NCBI GenBank assembly: GCA_902788555.1
Contig: CADAKQ010000003.1
Coordinates: 54,623 to 118,622 of the forward strand
Direction: 5' to 3'
Length of the DNA stretch: 64,000 nt
Origin: an uncultured Lachnospiraceae bacterium
Lineage (GTDB): Bacteria; Bacillota; Clostridia; Lachnospirales; Lachnospiraceae
The notes under the pieces were generated by a model that was given only the letters and a program-made list of their open reading frames with translations, was not told the origin of the DNA and ran no database searches. Numbering within the stretch: position 1 is the stretch's first letter; every line of letters begins with the position of its first letter. Shown piece after piece: positions 62,746 through 64,000 of this stretch. The position numbers were made by a program, and so were the translations under genes.

Positions 62746-63885
62746 ATGGAATGTTATTTTGACAATGCAGCCACAACGGCAGTATTTCCTGAGGTTAAGG
62801 ATTTAATGGTTAAAATTATGGAGGAGGATTACGGAAATCCTTCATCCTTACATATGAAGGGTGTTGAAGCCGAAAGATACATAAAGGAGGCTTCATCAAG
62901 GATTGCTAAGGAGCTTAGATGTCAGGATAAGGAGATAGTATTTACCTCCGGAGGAACTGAAAGCAATAACCTTGCAATTATCGGTACCGCTATGGCAAAA
63001 AGACGTCAGGGAAAGCATATTATCTGTTCGGGCATAGAGCATGCCTCAGTTAGTGCAACTATGGAATTTCTTGAAAAGGAAGGCTATGAGGTAACCTATA
63101 TAGGTGTGGATGAAAAGGGTGTTTTAAAGCTTGATGAATTAAAGGCTTCGTTAAGGGAGGATACAATTCTTGTATCAACCATGTATGTAAATAATGAAAT
63201 CGGAACCATAGAACCGATAGAAGAGATATCCGGTATAATTAAGTCTTATAATGAAAATATCATCTATCATGTGGATGCGGTTCAGGCATTTGGAAAGCTC
63301 AGATTTTCTCCAAAGAAGCTGGGCGTTGATTTGATGAGCTTTAGCGGACATAAGATACACGGACCTAAGGGTTCGGGTGCTCTCTATATAAAGGATAAGC
63401 TTTTGATAAGGCCTATTATCTACGGAGGAGGACAACAGAAGGCACTTCGCTCGGGCACCGAAAATGTACCTGCCATTGCAGGCATGGGACTTGCTACCGA
63501 GCTTATGTATAAAGATAATGAAAAAAAGATGGAGCATATAAAAGCTCTTAAGGATAGCTTTATAAAAAGAGTTACGGCTCTTGAAAATGTATTTGACAAT
63601 TCCGTTGAGGCACCGCATATAGCCAGCATAAGCTTTGTCGGTGTAAGAAGTGAGGTTATGCTTCATTCTCTTGAGGATAAGGGTATATACGTTTCGGCAG
63701 GTTCGGCCTGTTCTTCCAACAAGCCACATGTAAGCAACGTACTTAAAGCCATAAATCTTCCTAAGGAGCGCCTTGAGTCCACACTTCGTTTCAGCTTCTG
63801 CGAGGATAATACTATGGAGCAGGTAGATTATGCAGTAGGAGTGATAGAAGGTCTTTTACCGATGTTAAGAAAATATACAAGGTAA
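62746..63885 (+). CDS. Cysteine desulfurase (NifS/IscS-like)
   Basis: A PLP enzyme of 379 residues that takes sulfur from cysteine for tRNA thiolation or Fe-S clusters. The start is ECYFDNAATTAVFPEV. Further features are FTSGGTESNNLAIIG, the PLP lysine in SFSGHKIHGPKGSGALYI, RSGTENVPAIAGMG, and the active Cys loop SAGSACSSNKPHVSN. The short Cys loop and the rsmE neighbour fit NifS proteins that often precede thiI, but no thiI start is visible in the last 115 bases. Family certain; exact partner unknown. Confidence 0.93.
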   Translation: MECYFDNAATTAVFPEVKDLMVKIMEEDYGNPSSLHMKGVEAERYIKEASSRIAKELRCQDKEIVFTSGGTESNNLAIIGTAMAKRRQGKHIICSGIEHASVSATMEFLEKEGYEVTYIGVDEKGVLKLDELKASLREDTILVSTMYVNNEIGTIEPIEEISGIIKSYNENIIYHVDAVQAFGKLRFSPKKLGVDLMSFSGHKIHGPKGSGALYIKDKLLIRPIIYGGGQQKALRSGTENVPAIAGMGLATELMYKDNEKKMEHIKALKDSFIKRVTALENVFDNSVEAPHIASISFVGVRSEVMLHSLEDKGIYVSAGSACSSNKPHVSNVLKAINLPKERLESTLRFSFCEDNTMEQVDYAVGVIEGLLPMLRKYTR

Positions 63886-64000
63886 TTGATTGAAGCTGAA
63901 TAAAAAGGAGCATTCCTGTAATTCAGAAATAATGTCAATAGAAAAAAAGAAACCTCTGATGTATGATTAGAGTGTTCATCTTGGCAGGATGAAAAAACAT
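63886..64000. other. Window end, nothing recognised
   Basis: 115 bases follow the cysteine desulfurase stop. AAAAAGGAG and an ATG at 63932 give only a 13-codon frame. No terminator or gene start could be supported. Confidence 0.4.

Noticed and set aside
63886-64000. Start of thiI after the cysteine desulfurase
   Set aside because: The only frame after the possible ribosome site is 13 codons; no ThiI sequence is visible.

Overview
The window is AT-rich DNA from a low-GC Gram-positive of the Clostridia, most probably a Lachnospiraceae member near Roseburia, Agathobacter or Lachnospira. Four things point there: the order gltB-gltD-glnA-nitR (ANTAR), known from solventogenic clostridia; a forespore sigma factor gene (sigG); motility and chemotaxis genes; and a set of secreted proteins sharing a Tyr/Gly-rich wall-binding-like domain. 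The species cannot be fixed from sequence alone.

Layout. 1-13.5 kb is nitrogen and pyrimidine metabolism: the 3' end of pyrG, gltB, gltD, a glutamine-synthetase-like gene, an ANTAR regulator (nitR-like), carA and carB. Three long hairpins with a shared core sit in three gaps of this block. 13.6-18.5 kb holds a HipA-like kinase pair, dapL, a zinc-ribbon membrane protein and a PIN-domain gene pair. 18.9-27.4 kb is a tandem array of secreted proteins with the same C-terminal or internal domain. One is frameshifted at an A tract, and a decayed copy of the domain tail is left behind. 27.5-35.3 kb has a DUF6110-like small protein with a P-type metal ATPase, an Rpn-type nuclease with a 12-bp tandem repeat, a FliD-C-like pair, and a C39-type surface peptidase carrying a fifth copy of the shared domain. 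35.5-41.9 kb has pyrE, an HD phosphohydrolase, a patatin-like protein, a Cache-GGDEF-EAL protein, and a CheX-like/CheY pair. 41.9-53.8 kb has two overlapping AstE-like genes, purL, a chemoreceptor, typA, a HAD phosphatase and pncB. 53.8-64 kb has sigG, argH, a micro-ORF with a transglutaminase-like protein, htpG under a CIRCE element with a GGDEF gene behind it, rsmE and a cysteine desulfurase.

How the parts fit. pyrG, gltBD and carAB all use glutamine as nitrogen donor, and the ANTAR protein is a likely RNA-binding antiterminator for the block. The glnA-like product lacks several catalytic residues of type I glutamine synthetase, so it may be a sensor rather than an enzyme.

The strongest unexplained signals are: (1) a family of long intergenic hairpins with a shared core and locus-specific arms, several of which begin inside the preceding stop codon; (2) the catalytically degenerate GlnA next to nitR; (3) a 13-bp stem that fully masks the sigG ribosome-binding site; (4) the A7 frameshift in a surface-protein array; and (5) an Hsp90 with a eukaryote-like charged linker, in a CIRCE-controlled operon with a diguanylate cyclase. 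No rRNA, tRNA, CRISPR array or complete insertion sequence was recognised.
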